From Halosimplex pelagicum (GTDB lineage: Archaea > Halobacteriota > Halobacteria > Halobacteriales > Haloarculaceae): 64,000 nucleotides of DNA. Numbering within the stretch: position 1 is the first letter of the stretch; every line of letters begins with the position of its first letter. The stretch spans positions 3,720,001-3,784,000 of the forward strand of contig NZ_CP058909.1 in NCBI RefSeq assembly GCF_013415905.1, given 5' to 3'. A program made the translations under genes and the position numbers. The notes under the pieces are model-generated. The model searched no databases, was not told the origin of the DNA, and saw only the letters and a list, made by a program, of their open reading frames with translations. Below, in pieces: positions 44,747 through 53,834 of the stretch.

Positions 44747-45495
44747 GCGACGCCGAGGCGACCAGTGCGGCGGACGCGTCGCCGCTCGACGACCCGCTGC
44801 TCTCGGTGCGGGACCTCGACGCGGGCTACGGCGACCTGCAGATCCTGACCGACGTGGACCTGGACGTGGGCGACGGCGAGTACGTCACCGTCGTCGGCCC
44901 GAACGGCGCGGGCAAGTCGACGGTGATGAAGTCCGTGTTCGGCCTGACTCGCGTCTTCGACGGGCGGATAACCTTCGACGGCACCGACATCACCGACGAG
45001 CCGGCGGAGTCGATGGTCCACCACGGGCTCGGCTACGTCCCCCAGAGCGAGAACGTCTTCGCGGGGCTGTCGGTCCGCGAGAACCTGGAGATGGGCGCGT
45101 ACGTCCGCGATGAGTTCCCCGAGGAGGCGCTGGAGGCCGTCTACGACCGGTTCCCCATCCTCGAAGAGCGCGAGGGCCAGCGCGCCGGGACGCTGTCGGG
45201 CGGCCAGCAGCAGATGCTCGCGATGGGGCGGGCGCTGATGCTCGACCCAGACCTGCTGTTGCTCGACGAGCCCTCCGCGGGGCTGGCGCCCGATCTGGTC
45301 GACGACCTGTTCGACCGCATCGACGCCATCAACGAGGGCGGGACGGCGATACTGATGGTCGAGCAGAACGCCAAGGAGGCCCTGCGACGCTGCGACCGCG
45401 GCTACGTGCTCGTCCAGGGCGAGAACCGATTCGTCGACTCGGGCGAGGCGCTGCTGGCCGACGAGAGCGTGCGCCAGCAGTTCCTCGGCGGGTAA
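44743..45495 (+). CDS. livF: Liv-type ABC ATPase LivF (operon 1)
   Basis: A 250-residue ATPase with Walker A GPNGAGKS, the LivF hallmark GLGYVPQSENVFAGLSV, signature LSGGQQQMLAMGRALM and Walker B LLLLDEPSAGL. The GTG start overlaps the livG stop. It is the last gene of operon 1; a hairpin follows within about 25 bp and is shared with the convergent binding-protein gene. Confidence 0.93.
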   Translation: MSDAEATSAADASPLDDPLLSVRDLDAGYGDLQILTDVDLDVGDGEYVTVVGPNGAGKSTVMKSVFGLTRVFDGRITFDGTDITDEPAESMVHHGLGYVPQSENVFAGLSVRENLEMGAYVRDEFPEEALEAVYDRFPILEEREGQRAGTLSGGQQQMLAMGRALMLDPDLLLLDEPSAGLAPDLVDDLFDRIDAINEGGTAILMVEQNAKEALRRCDRGYVLVQGENRFVDSGEALLADESVRQQFLGG

Positions 45496-45519
45496 GCGGG
45501 CTCGAAAAAGGGGGAGACG

Positions 45520-45538
45520 ACTCCGCGCTACGCGGAGT
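45520..45538. terminator. Hairpin between convergent livF and binding-protein gene
   Basis: ACTCCGCG-cta-CGCGGAGT forms a perfect 8-bp stem with a three-base loop. The loop is the stop codon of the minus-strand binding protein, so the structure could serve as a bidirectional terminator for both convergent transcripts. A ctcgaaaaag run lies on the livF side. Confidence 0.5.
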
Positions 45539-46904
45539 AGTCGATGTTCTCGATGACCTCGAAGCCGCCCTCCTGGTAGCGGTAGTACTGGTAGGTGGCG
45601 GCGGCGATGTCGCCCACGTCGTCGAACTCGACGGCGCTGGAGGCGCCCTGGTAGTTGACCTCGGTGCCGCTGGCGGCCATTTCCAGACCCTCGGCGAGGT
45701 TCTCGGGGGTGACCGTCTCGCCGCCCTCGTTGGCGACGGCGTTCATCTGGTCGCGGATGGCCTCCCCGTTGTTCTCACCGGCCGCGGCGTTGGCGAGCGC
45801 GAGCACGGCGACGGCGTCGAACGATTGGCCCGTGAACGGGCTCTCCGAGGGGTCGCTGTCGTAGGCCTCCTGGTAGAGCGAGTCGAACGTCTCCCGGCCG
45901 GGGCCGGTCGAGGTCGGCGCGGTCCCCCAGACGTTGCGCATCGAGTTGCCGACGTTGCCGGGCAGGCTCCCGCTCTGGAGGCCGTCCGGGACGATGATGT
46001 CGCAGAAGTCCTGCGAGTAGTCGTTGTAGAAGTCCCGGAAGATCCGGACGCCGCTGTCGGGGTAGCCGACGATCATCAGGAGATCCGGCTGGTCCTGTAG
46101 CGCGGAACTCAGCTGGGAGGTGTACGACGAGGCGCCGGGCTCGAAACTGACCTCCTGCTGGACGGTCCCGCCGGCCTCCTCCCACGCGGAGACGTAGGCG
46201 TCGGCAAGCCCCTGTCCGTAGTCGTTGTTCAGCGCGAGCGTCGCCGTCGTCGACGCTTCCAGCCGTTCGCGGCCGATCTGGGTCATCACCTGGGACTGCA
46301 GCGCGTCCGTCGGAGTCGTCCGATAGAGGTAGCCGTTGTCCTCCAGGTCCGTGATCGCCGGCGACGTGCTCGCGGGCGAGCACTCGACGACGCCGTTCGG
46401 GACCGCCACGTTGTTGGCCGTCTGGATGGTCACCGTCGAGGACAGCGCGCCGGCGATCATCGGGTAGCCGGCCGAGACGAGCGACTCGGCGGCCGAGATC
46501 CCCGTGTTCGGGTCCGTCGCCGTGTCCTCGAACTGGTAGTCGACCGTGAACGTGTCGCTCTCCTCGTCCACGTAGTCGGCCGCCAGCTCCGCGGCCTGGC
46601 GGATCGGCGGGCCCAGGTCCGAGAGCTGACCCGTCACGCCCATCAGGATCCCCAGCCTGATGGTCCGCGACTCGGCGCCGCCGCCGTCGCCGTCGGTGGT
46701 CTCCGTCCCGTCCCCGGGCGTCTCGGTCGGCGTCGCGGTCGACATGTCCTCACCGTCGCCGCCGTCCCCGCCGTCGCCCCCGTCACCGCCGGCGTCCTCC
46801 TCGGTCGGCGTGTCCTCGCCCGCCTGTGCGCACCCGGCCAGACCCGCCACACCCGCGACACCGAGTCCCTTGAGTATCTTCCGTCGACGTATCTTGCGAG
46901 ACAT
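45528..46904 (-). CDS. ABC substrate-binding protein, LivK type
   Basis: A 458-residue periplasmic-binding-protein-like lipoprotein. A Tat-like signal (SRKIRRRKILKGLGVAG) ends in a lipobox Cys at about residue 25 (GLAGC), followed by a Gly/Asp/Thr-rich linker to about residue 78 and a type I binding fold (IRLGILMGVTGQLSDLGPPI ... GALSSTVTIQ ... PASTSPAI). It should capture the ligand for the livHMGF transporter, which is encoded convergently. It has its own promoter. Confidence 0.92.
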   Translation of the reverse strand: MSRKIRRRKILKGLGVAGVAGLAGCAQAGEDTPTEEDAGGDGGDGGDGGDGEDMSTATPTETPGDGTETTDGDGGGAESRTIRLGILMGVTGQLSDLGPPIRQAAELAADYVDEESDTFTVDYQFEDTATDPNTGISAAESLVSAGYPMIAGALSSTVTIQTANNVAVPNGVVECSPASTSPAITDLEDNGYLYRTTPTDALQSQVMTQIGRERLEASTTATLALNNDYGQGLADAYVSAWEEAGGTVQQEVSFEPGASSYTSQLSSALQDQPDLLMIVGYPDSGVRIFRDFYNDYSQDFCDIIVPDGLQSGSLPGNVGNSMRNVWGTAPTSTGPGRETFDSLYQEAYDSDPSESPFTGQSFDAVAVLALANAAAGENNGEAIRDQMNAVANEGGETVTPENLAEGLEMAASGTEVNYQGASSAVEFDDVGDIAAATYQYYRYQEGGFEVIENIDYSA

Positions 46905-46930
46905 CCTACCACGTGCCTTGTCAACCAGTC

Positions 46931-46939
46931 ACTATAAAG
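46931..46939 (-). promoter_or_regulatory. TATA box of the binding-protein gene
   Basis: ctttatagt on the minus strand lies about 30 nt before the ATG. The spacer from here to the CBS gene shows no other gene. Confidence 0.5.
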
Positions 46940-47134
46940 GTGTCCCACAACCTGTCACGTTCCCATCGCAATACGAGGGACGGGACGGGCCGTCACAGGT
47001 TTCGAATATCCGTCAGAATCGTCCGATCGATCTGTGCTCACCGAACGTATCACATCTCACTCATGTAACGGGCGCTTACTCGCCGACGGCTGCGCGCGCG
47101 GGCGACAGCGGCGGCTGCGCCGAGGGGCGGCGGA

Positions 47135-47728
47135 TCAGATGTCCCGACAGTCCGGGCAGAGCAGCTGTCCGTTGAACGGCGAGAGCTCCCGCGAGAGCGA
47201 CCCGCAGGCCTCGCACAGCGACTGGTCTTCGAACCGGGAGCCGCCGCTCCGGCGCGTCTCCGCGGTCTCGGGGGCCGGCTCGCCCCGGCCTTCGGTGACG
47301 CCGGCGACCGCCCGGTCGGGGTCGGCCGTCGCGGTCCCGGTCGCCGTCCGGGCGAACGGCGAGGCGGTCAACAGGTCCTGCTCGGTCAGCACGCCGAGGG
47401 GTTCGCTCCCGTCGGAGACGAGGACCCGCTCGGTCGACCCCGTCGAGAGCTCGTCGGCCGCCTCGCCGATCGTCGCCTCGGGCGAGATCGTGGGCAGCGC
47501 GTCGGTCATCGCCTCCGACACGCTGGTCGATGCGCCCCCGGCGTCGACGAACGCCGCGAGGGCGTCCCGTTCCGTGACGACCCCGACCGGGTCCGCTCCC
47601 CGCAGGACGACGGCGCTGTCGACCCCCTCCTCCAGCATCAACTCGGCCGTCTCGCCGAGGTCGTCGCCCTCGCTGACGCCGACGAACTCGCGGTCCATCA
47701 CCTCCCGGACGCTCGCGTCTCGTTCCAT
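47135..47728 (-). CDS. CBS-domain pair protein with C-terminal zinc ribbon
   Basis: A 197-residue protein with two CBS motifs (residues 1-58, VREVMDREFVGVSEGD; and 68-125, VSEAMTDALPTISPEA) forming a Bateman module that binds adenine nucleotides, a disordered linker and a zinc ribbon (CEAC ... CPDC, residues 171-194). Probably an energy-sensing regulator of an unknown partner. Similar CBS-ribbon proteins are common in haloarchaea. Confidence 0.85.
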   Translation of the reverse strand: MERDASVREVMDREFVGVSEGDDLGETAELMLEEGVDSAVVLRGADPVGVVTERDALAAFVDAGGASTSVSEAMTDALPTISPEATIGEAADELSTGSTERVLVSDGSEPLGVLTEQDLLTASPFARTATGTATADPDRAVAGVTEGRGEPAPETAETRRSGGSRFEDQSLCEACGSLSRELSPFNGQLLCPDCRDI

Positions 47729-47839
47729 GTGCGGACGTTTACCACACTGCGTCTAAAAGCTACCTGCACCACGCTTAAGACGGCGCGCGGCGTAATTTCC
47801 GGGTCGCGACTATCCGCCGAGCGGGGTCGGACGGGCCGG

Positions 47840-48628
47840 TCACGCCGAGGGGTCGGCTTCGCCGGTCGCCCAGTCGACGTGTACGTCGTCGCCGGTCGCC
47901 CGGCACTCTTCGAGGGCGTGTTTGGCCGCCATGCCCGCGTCCTGGGCGACGCGACCGCGGCCGACGCCGACCTTGAGTTCCACGTCGACCGCGTCGCGGA
48001 CGTGGTCGACCGCGTCCTGGTACTCGGCGGGGTCCATCCCGGAACAGACCGCGATGACGTTGTCGCCGCCGACGAAGAAAGACAGGGAGTCGTAGGCGCG
48101 GCGCATGTAGCGCATGAGTTCGGCGTACCCCTGTTCGATCCGGATGAACGTGTCGAACTCGTTGAGCTGGTCGGTGTACTTGCCGGTCGCGTCGTTCACG
48201 TCGAAGTGGGCGATCTGGAGGTCCTCCTCGGTCCGGAACTCCTCGTCGATGGTGCGCCCGCGCAGGATCTCCCTGCGGGACTTGTCCTGGGCGCTCCCGG
48301 CCTCCTGCAGCGCCTCCGTCGCGGTGCCGAGCGCTTCCGCGGGGGTCGTCCCGGTGGCGACGCTGAGGCTCATCGTGACGGGGTAGCGGTTGCCGACCGA
48401 TTCCTGTACGAGCGCGTGGTCGTCCTCGTCGAGCCCGTTGGTGACGGCGATCATGTTGTCGAACCGCGAGAAGAAGACGTAGCCGCCGCGGTTGCCGATC
48501 AGCTGCGACAGGTCGGCGTACAGCCGCGACTGCAGCGTCTGGAGGTCGACCTCCCGCCGGGGTTCGGGCGTGACGGTCCAGGGACCGTAGTTGTCGATCT
48601 GGACGTGCGTTACCTGCGTGTTCGTCAC
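47840..48628 (-). CDS. GTP cyclohydrolase III (archaeal GCH III)
   Basis: A 262-residue enzyme of the archaeal GTP cyclohydrolase III family, which opens GTP to a formylamino-pyrimidine for riboflavin/F420-type biosynthesis. It starts at a GTG (MTNTQVTHVQIDNYGPWTVTPEPRRE). Two related ferredoxin-like halves resemble nucleotide cyclases; the metal/GTP motif is SFFVGGDNVIA near residue 188, with GGYVFFSRFDN in the first half. Cytosolic; stands alone on the strand. Confidence 0.9.
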   Translation of the reverse strand: MTNTQVTHVQIDNYGPWTVTPEPRREVDLQTLQSRLYADLSQLIGNRGGYVFFSRFDNMIAVTNGLDEDDHALVQESVGNRYPVTMSLSVATGTTPAEALGTATEALQEAGSAQDKSRREILRGRTIDEEFRTEEDLQIAHFDVNDATGKYTDQLNEFDTFIRIEQGYAELMRYMRRAYDSLSFFVGGDNVIAVCSGMDPAEYQDAVDHVRDAVDVELKVGVGRGRVAQDAGMAAKHALEECRATGDDVHVDWATGEADPSA

Positions 48629-48686
48629 AGTACCCGGCGGTTGGGTAGCTGCCTGTATTGTTCTTTCCGTTCGGCGGGCTCTCCCG

Positions 48687-49115
48687 TCACTCCGGTGCCA
48701 CGACGTCGTCGACGCGGCCGCTGGCCTCGCCGTCGTCGCCGAGCAGTCGCGGGTCGTCGGTCGCCAGCTCGACGGTCCCGACCAGCGAGTCGTACCGGAC
48801 GACGCCGGTCGCGGTCAGTTTCGGGAGGTGGCGCTGGAACAGGTCCGACCGGGCCGCCTCGACGGCGTCGTCCGGCACTGTCTCGGCCGGTTCGCCGCGC
48901 TCGCTGGCGACCACGCGCCGCGCCAGGTCCGTGACGGGCATCGCGTCGCCGCGCTCGGCGAGGCGCTCCAGCGCCCGACGGCGCCGCCCGCTCGCGCGCA
49001 GGTCCGCGACCGCCGACGCGGGGAGGCGTACGTCCCCCGAATCGCCCCGCTCTCCCCCGTCCGTCGCCGGTGTTCGCCCCTCGGTTCCCCCGTCGGCGCC
49101 GTCGGATCGTGTCAT
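48687..49115 (-). CDS. HTH-type protein (DUF7344-like)
   Basis: A 142-residue protein with a disordered charged N-terminus and a helix-turn-helix-like core (SGRRRRALERLAERGDAMPVTDLARRV ... ARSDLFQRHLPKLTATGVVRYD). This resembles the haloarchaeal DUF7344 group found in many transcription-related proteins. The Met giving MTRSDGADGG is used; an in-frame Met 21 codons upstream is possible. Likely a DNA-binding regulator with unknown targets. Confidence 0.68.
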   Translation of the reverse strand: MTRSDGADGGTEGRTPATDGGERGDSGDVRLPASAVADLRASGRRRRALERLAERGDAMPVTDLARRVVASERGEPAETVPDDAVEAARSDLFQRHLPKLTATGVVRYDSLVGTVELATDDPRLLGDDGEASGRVDDVVAPE

Positions 49116-49321
49116 GGTCGCTCGGTTGTCGACGTACGCGCCGCTCGCTTTAGTATGTGTCGCGGTACCACACTTCATTCAGACACGTCGATGGGGCGGG
49201 GCGCGAACGGCGGGCGGCGGGTGAGGCCGCCCCGGCACGTCGTTATGCGGCGCCTGAACCGACGTAGTACCGCTGTACGTTGCGGTACCACTATGGGCCG
49301 TCCGGGCGAGCGATCGGGTAC

Positions 49322-50536
49322 ATGCAAGTCGTCCTGCTGACGGCCGGGGAGGGAACCCGGATGCGTCCCCTGACGGAGTCGCTGCCCAAGCCGATGCTGC
49401 CGGTCGCCGACCGACCGCTGGTCGCCCACGGTGCCGACGCGGCGGTCGACGCCGGCGCGTCGGAGCTGATCCTCGTCGTCGGCTACGAGGCCGAGGCGGT
49501 CAGGGAGTACTTCGGCGAGGAGTACCGCGGCGTCCCCGTCGAGTACGCCGTCCAGGCCGAGCAGCTCGGGACCGCCCACGCCGTCGACTGCGCGAGCGAC
49601 CACCTCGAAGGGCCGTTCGTCGTCCTCAACGGCGACGACCTCTACGATCGGGCGAGCGTCGACGCCCTGCTCTCGGCCGACGGCCCGGCGGTCGGCACCT
49701 ACCGCGTCGACGACCCGACGAGCTACGGCGTCTTCGAGGTGGAAGACGGCGTCGTCACCGGGATCGTCGAGAAGCCGACCGACCCGCCGACCGACCTCGT
49801 GAACGTCGGCGCCTACCGCTTCCCCGCCGAGGCCCGCGAGTGGCTCGACGTGCCGATGAGCGAGCGCGGCGAGCACGAGATCACCGACGTGCTCTCGAAG
49901 GTCGTCGACGAGCGCTCCGTCAGAACCGTCGCGGTCGAGCGCTGGCTGGGCTGCGGTCGCCCCTGGGAACTGCTGGAGGCCAACGAGTGGAAACTCGCCG
50001 AACTCGACCGCGACCTCCGGGGCGAGGTCCACGAGGACGCCGACCTGCGGGGCGAGGTCCACGAGGACGCCGACCTGCGGGGCGACGTGGTCGTCGAGGC
50101 GGGCGCGACCGTCGACGCCGGCGTCGTCGTCGAGGGGCCGGCGCTGATCCGCGAGGGCGCCGAGGTGGGGCCGAACGCGTACGTCCGCGGCGCGACCCTC
50201 CTCGGGGAAGACACCCACGTCGGCAACGCCGTCGAAGTGAAAAACAGCGTCGTCATGGCCGGCACGCACGTCCCGCACCACAACTACGTCGGCGACAGCG
50301 TGCTCGGCCGGGACGTGAACTTCGGGGCGGGGACGAAGGTGGCGAACCTCCGCCACGACGGCGGCGACGTGTACTTCACCGTCAAGGGCGACCGCGTCTC
50401 GACCGGCCGGCGGAAGTTCGGCGTCGTCGCCGGCGACGGCGCCAAGACCGGGATCAACACGAGCCTCAACCCCGGCGTGAAACTTTCGGCGGGCGCGACC
50501 ACCGCGCCCGGCGAGTCGGTCACCCGCGACCGCTGA
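49322..50536 (+). CDS. Sugar-1-phosphate nucleotidylyltransferase with left-handed beta-helix (GlmU-like)
   Basis: A 404-residue bifunctional-type enzyme. The N-terminal nucleotidyltransferase domain has VVLLTAGEGTRMRPLT and LPKPMLPV; the C-terminal hexapeptide-repeat region (about 225-400) forms a left-handed beta-helix typical of acetyltransferases. It probably makes UDP-GlcNAc or a related nucleotide sugar for glycans. A perfect 30-bp tandem duplication within the gene adds ten residues at the domain junction (about 234-253). Confidence 0.9.
   Translation: MQVVLLTAGEGTRMRPLTESLPKPMLPVADRPLVAHGADAAVDAGASELILVVGYEAEAVREYFGEEYRGVPVEYAVQAEQLGTAHAVDCASDHLEGPFVVLNGDDLYDRASVDALLSADGPAVGTYRVDDPTSYGVFEVEDGVVTGIVEKPTDPPTDLVNVGAYRFPAEAREWLDVPMSERGEHEITDVLSKVVDERSVRTVAVERWLGCGRPWELLEANEWKLAELDRDLRGEVHEDADLRGEVHEDADLRGDVVVEAGATVDAGVVVEGPALIREGAEVGPNAYVRGATLLGEDTHVGNAVEVKNSVVMAGTHVPHHNYVGDSVLGRDVNFGAGTKVANLRHDGGDVYFTVKGDRVSTGRRKFGVVAGDGAKTGINTSLNPGVKLSAGATTAPGESVTRDR
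50021..50080 (+). repeat. Perfect 30-bp tandem duplication in a coding region
   Basis: Two identical 30-bp units lie head to tail at 50021-50050 and 50051-50080. Each encodes ten residues containing GEVHEDADLR, in frame with the nucleotidyltransferase gene, so the reading frame is kept. The preceding 10 bp resemble the unit's end, suggesting slippage at an existing repeat. Confidence 0.9.
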
Positions 50537-50656
50537 CCGGCCGAGCGGGCCGCGCCGACGGCTCCCCTCGGACGCCCGCCCCCCGGTCGCGTTCGTGGAG
50601 TCGGGTCGGCGTCGATGTATGCGGTTAAGTGGGTCCGTACATACGACTCGGACACG

Positions 50657-50839
50657 ATGGTGGACCCCACGTCCGAACTCAACGAAGACGTATCCGAGGA
50701 GGAGGCGCCGACGTGCGCCGTCTGCGGCGCGGCGCTGGTACAGGACCCCGACCACAGGGTCGTCACGCGGGTCGACGACGGCCAGGTGGAGACGACACAC
50801 TTCTGTAGCGACGCCCACCGCGAGGAGTGGACCGGCTGA
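50657..50839 (+). CDS. Small MYM-type zinc-finger-like protein (DUF7576-like)
   Basis: A 60-residue protein with CAVCGAALVQDP and THFCSDAHREEW, a TRASH/MYM-like treble-clef metal site (two Cys, then Cys and His). The start giving MVDPTSELNE follows a TATA-like ggttaagtg about 30 nt upstream; an in-frame Met 14 codons upstream would precede the transcription start. Function unknown; the family seems restricted to haloarchaea. Confidence 0.75.
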   Translation: MVDPTSELNEDVSEEEAPTCAVCGAALVQDPDHRVVTRVDDGQVETTHFCSDAHREEWTG

Positions 50840-50861
50840 GGGCGGAAACTGTCAGATTCTA

Positions 50862-50869
50862 TTATAAAA
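50862..50869 (+). promoter_or_regulatory. TATA box of the HalX response regulator
   Basis: ttataaaa in an AT-rich island lies about 35 nt before the ATG, slightly farther than the leaderless optimum, so a short 5' leader of roughly 8-10 nt is likely. Confidence 0.45.
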
Positions 50870-50900
50870 CCCTAAATCGGGTACCCGCCAACTGCGATAC

Positions 50901-51440
50901 ATGGTCAGAGGGGGGGTAGCGACCGTGCTGGTCGTCGACGACGACGAGGCGGTTGCGGACGTGTACGCGAGTCAACTCAGCGAGTCCTACGACGTGTTGA
51001 CCGCGTACGACGGGGAGTCGGCGCTCGAACAGGTGACCGAGGACGTGGACGTGGTCCTGCTGGACCGGCGGATGCACGGCCTCTCGGGCCGGGAGGTCCT
51101 CGAACGCATCAGGGGGAGAGACATCGACTGCGGCGTCGTGATGGTCACCGCCGTCGACCCCGGTTTCGACATCGTCGACATGGGCTTCGACGACTACCTG
51201 CTCAAACCGGTCGAAGGCGCGGAGCTGCAGTCGGTGGTCGCCGAGACCGTCAACCGACTCGACAAACGCGCCGTCGTCCGGGAGTATCACGCCCTCTCGG
51301 CGAAGGTCGCCACGCTGCGCGTCGAGAAGAACCCCGCCGAGCTCGAGGAGAGCGACGAGTACCAGCGACTCCTCGACCGAGTCGACGACCTCGAAGCCCG
51401 GATCGAGGCGGGCGGCGACGGCGCCCGGTCGGACAGCTGA
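50901..51440 (+). CDS. Response regulator with HalX domain
   Basis: A 179-residue two-domain protein. The receiver has the acidic pair Asp13/Asp14 (VVDDDEAV), phosphoacceptor Asp55 (LLDRRMHG), and Lys102 (LLKPVEG), so it is intact. The HalX helical domain follows (about 110-170, KRAVVREYHALSAKVATLRVEK). HalX regulators pair with unlinked histidine kinases; no kinase gene is adjacent. Output mechanism of HalX is not established. Confidence 0.92.
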   Translation: MVRGGVATVLVVDDDEAVADVYASQLSESYDVLTAYDGESALEQVTEDVDVVLLDRRMHGLSGREVLERIRGRDIDCGVVMVTAVDPGFDIVDMGFDDYLLKPVEGAELQSVVAETVNRLDKRAVVREYHALSAKVATLRVEKNPAELEESDEYQRLLDRVDDLEARIEAGGDGARSDS

Positions 51441-51584
51441 CACGGTGCCCGGTCGGTTCCCCGAAGGCGTGTCTGGGGAAAGACGTTCCGCAAGGGCGAT
51501 TCTGCGCCCCATCCGTTCCGGAGAGCCGAACGACTCGGCGGCGTTTCCTCCACACTTTAGTAGGGGCGACAAGTAGCCGCCGGC

Positions 51585-52826
51585 ATGGGACGAGACTACA
51601 GAGACCTCCACGATCCGAACGCGGAGTACACGATGCGGGAACTGTCGGCGGAGACGATGGGCGCCTCGGCCGAACGCGGCGGCGGCCGAGACGTGGAGAT
51701 CACGGACGTACAGACGACGATGGTCGACGGGAACTTCCCGTGGACGCTCGTCCGCGTCTACACCGACGCGGGGCTCGTCGGCACGGGCGAGGCCTACTGG
51801 GGCGCGGGCATCCCGGAGCTGATCGAGCGGATGACGCCGTTCCTCATCGGCGAAAACCCGCTGGACATCGACCGCCTCTACGAGCACCTCATCCAGAAGA
51901 TGTCCGGCGAGGGTTCGGTCGAGGGCGTCACCGTCTCCGCGATCTCGGGCATCGAGGTCGCGCTGCACGACCTCGCCGGCAAGATCATCGAGGTGCCGGC
52001 TTACCAGCTGCTCGGCGGCAAGTACCGCGACCACATGCGCGTCTACTGCGACTGCCACACCGAGGAGGAGGCCGACCCCGACGCCTGCGCCGACGAGGCC
52101 GAACGCGTCGTCGAGGAACTCGGCTACGACGCCCTCAAGTTCGACCTCGACGTGCCTTCGGGCCACGAGAAGGACCGCGCCAACCGTCACCTCCGCCCGG
52201 GCGAGGTCCGGCACAAGGCCGAGATCGTCGAGAAGGTCACCGAGCGCGTCAAGGACCGCGCGGACGTGGCCTTCGACTGCCACTGGACGTTCTCGGGCAA
52301 CTCCGCCGAGCGGCTGGCCGAGGCCATCGACGACTACGACGTGTGGTGGCTCGAAGACCCCGTCCCGCCGGAGAACCTCGAAGTCCAGGAGAAGGTGACC
52401 GACTCGACGACGACGCCGATCACCGTCGGCGAGAACCGCTATCGAGTCACCGAGCACCGCCGGCTCATCGAGAAGCAGGCCGTCGACATCGTCGCGCCGG
52501 ACATGCCGAAGATCGGCGGCATGCGCGAGACGCGGAAGATCGCCGACGTGGCCAACCAGTACTACGTCCCCGTGGCGATGCACAACGTCTCCTCGCCCGT
52601 CGGGACGATCGCCAGCGCCCACGTCGGCGCGAGCGTCCCCAACTCGCTGGCAGTCGAGTACCACTCCTACGAACTCGACTGGTGGGAAGACCTCGTCGAG
52701 GAGAACGGCCTCATCGAGGACGGCTACATGAAAGTGCCCGAGGAGAACGGCCTCGGCGTCACCCTGGACCTCGATACGGTCGAGGAGCACATGGTCGAAG
52801 GCGAGACGCTGTTCGACGAGGCGTAA
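51585..52826 (+). CDS. Enolase-superfamily sugar acid dehydratase (xylonate/gluconate dehydratase type)
   Basis: A 413-residue mandelate-racemase-type enzyme. Metal ligands are Asp231 (FDCHWTFS), Glu257 (WWLEDPV) and Glu283 (VGENRY), with a catalytic His333 (AMHNVSS). The N-terminus (DLHDPNAEYTMRELSAETMG) resembles haloarchaeal D-xylonate dehydratase as I remember it; archaeal gluconate dehydratase is the main alternative. It would dehydrate a sugar acid to a 2-keto-3-deoxy acid. A xylose-dehydrogenase-like gene lies 4.8 kb away. Confidence 0.82.
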   Translation: MGRDYRDLHDPNAEYTMRELSAETMGASAERGGGRDVEITDVQTTMVDGNFPWTLVRVYTDAGLVGTGEAYWGAGIPELIERMTPFLIGENPLDIDRLYEHLIQKMSGEGSVEGVTVSAISGIEVALHDLAGKIIEVPAYQLLGGKYRDHMRVYCDCHTEEEADPDACADEAERVVEELGYDALKFDLDVPSGHEKDRANRHLRPGEVRHKAEIVEKVTERVKDRADVAFDCHWTFSGNSAERLAEAIDDYDVWWLEDPVPPENLEVQEKVTDSTTTPITVGENRYRVTEHRRLIEKQAVDIVAPDMPKIGGMRETRKIADVANQYYVPVAMHNVSSPVGTIASAHVGASVPNSLAVEYHSYELDWWEDLVEENGLIEDGYMKVPEENGLGVTLDLDTVEEHMVEGETLFDEA

Positions 52827-52862
52827 GGCTCGTCGAACTCGATAGCCTCCGAGATTCTACGT

Positions 52863-53777
52863 TCACGCGTCCGTTCGGTACTCGTCGAGCACCCAGTCGT
52901 ACTCGGTACAGAACTCGCTCGGCCCGCAGTAGAACGCCTCGCGGACTGCTTCGATCCCGCGGGCGGCTTCGAGGCCCGTCAGGATCGCCGTTCCGACGCG
53001 ATACGGCAGCCGCCGCCCTCCGAACAGGTGGGTGAACAGGCGGTCGCGCGGAACGGCGGACTCCCCGAGCGACTCGCGCAGGGAGTCGTAGGTCCCCACG
53101 AGGTCGGCCAGCCGCTCTTCGTCGGAGAGGACGGCGTAGTCCTCGGCGACGGGGTCGTCGCGCTCGCCCATGGCGCCGTCGGCGCGACGCAGCGGAATTG
53201 GGGTGTACGTCGCGAACGCCTCGGTGTGGACCACGGTGTCGAAGACGGTCCGCTGCCCGGCCGGTTCCTCGAACGTGTCCGGGCCGAGGGCGCGCCGCGA
53301 GTGGTGAACCCGTTCGTAGAGGACGTGCGAACACTCGTGGGTCGCAGTGTAGAGCACCTCTCGCGGCGCGTCGAGGAACAGCGGCGCGTTCAGGTTCAGG
53401 TACGCGCCCCGTTCCCCGCCCACCCCGTAGTCGTAGCCCACTCCTAGGTACACCGTCAGGTCCGCGTGGTCCTCGTCGGGAGTCACGCGTTCGATGGCCG
53501 CTTCGATCCGGTCGACCCAGCCGTCCTCGTTCGAGCGGACCCGTTCCAGCAGGCAACGGATCTGGTCGCGGTTCTCCGGCAGATCCGCGACTCCCGAAAA
53601 GGCGTTGTCCTCGCCGGCGAGCGCCCGCGCTACGTCTTCCCGCGAGAGGTCCCGATCGAGCAGGTCGGCGTGTTCGCGGACCACGTCGTAGGCCGGGTGT
53701 TCCCAGATCCGCTCCAGCGGGACCTCCCCGTCGAGGTACGAGAGGGACCGTTCGACCGCGGTCGCGTCGATCCGCAC
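52863..53777 (-). CDS. HExxH zinc-protease-like protein (DUF5700-like)
   Basis: A 304-residue soluble protein with the zincin motif HECSH (His147, Glu148, His151) and a probable third ligand Glu186 (VVHTEAFATY), the gluzincin arrangement. It has no signal peptide or transmembrane helix, so it would act in the cytosol. The preceding helical region is unrelated to known peptidases I recognise. It may be a peptidase or a peptidase-fold protein; DUF5700 is my best guess at family. Confidence 0.68.
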   Translation of the reverse strand: MRIDATAVERSLSYLDGEVPLERIWEHPAYDVVREHADLLDRDLSREDVARALAGEDNAFSGVADLPENRDQIRCLLERVRSNEDGWVDRIEAAIERVTPDEDHADLTVYLGVGYDYGVGGERGAYLNLNAPLFLDAPREVLYTATHECSHVLYERVHHSRRALGPDTFEEPAGQRTVFDTVVHTEAFATYTPIPLRRADGAMGERDDPVAEDYAVLSDEERLADLVGTYDSLRESLGESAVPRDRLFTHLFGGRRLPYRVGTAILTGLEAARGIEAVREAFYCGPSEFCTEYDWVLDEYRTDA

Positions 53778-53834
53778 GACGCGTGGGTCGGGGACCGCCG
53801 GGAAGTGTCTTGTGGCGAGACTCCGCTCGACCGC

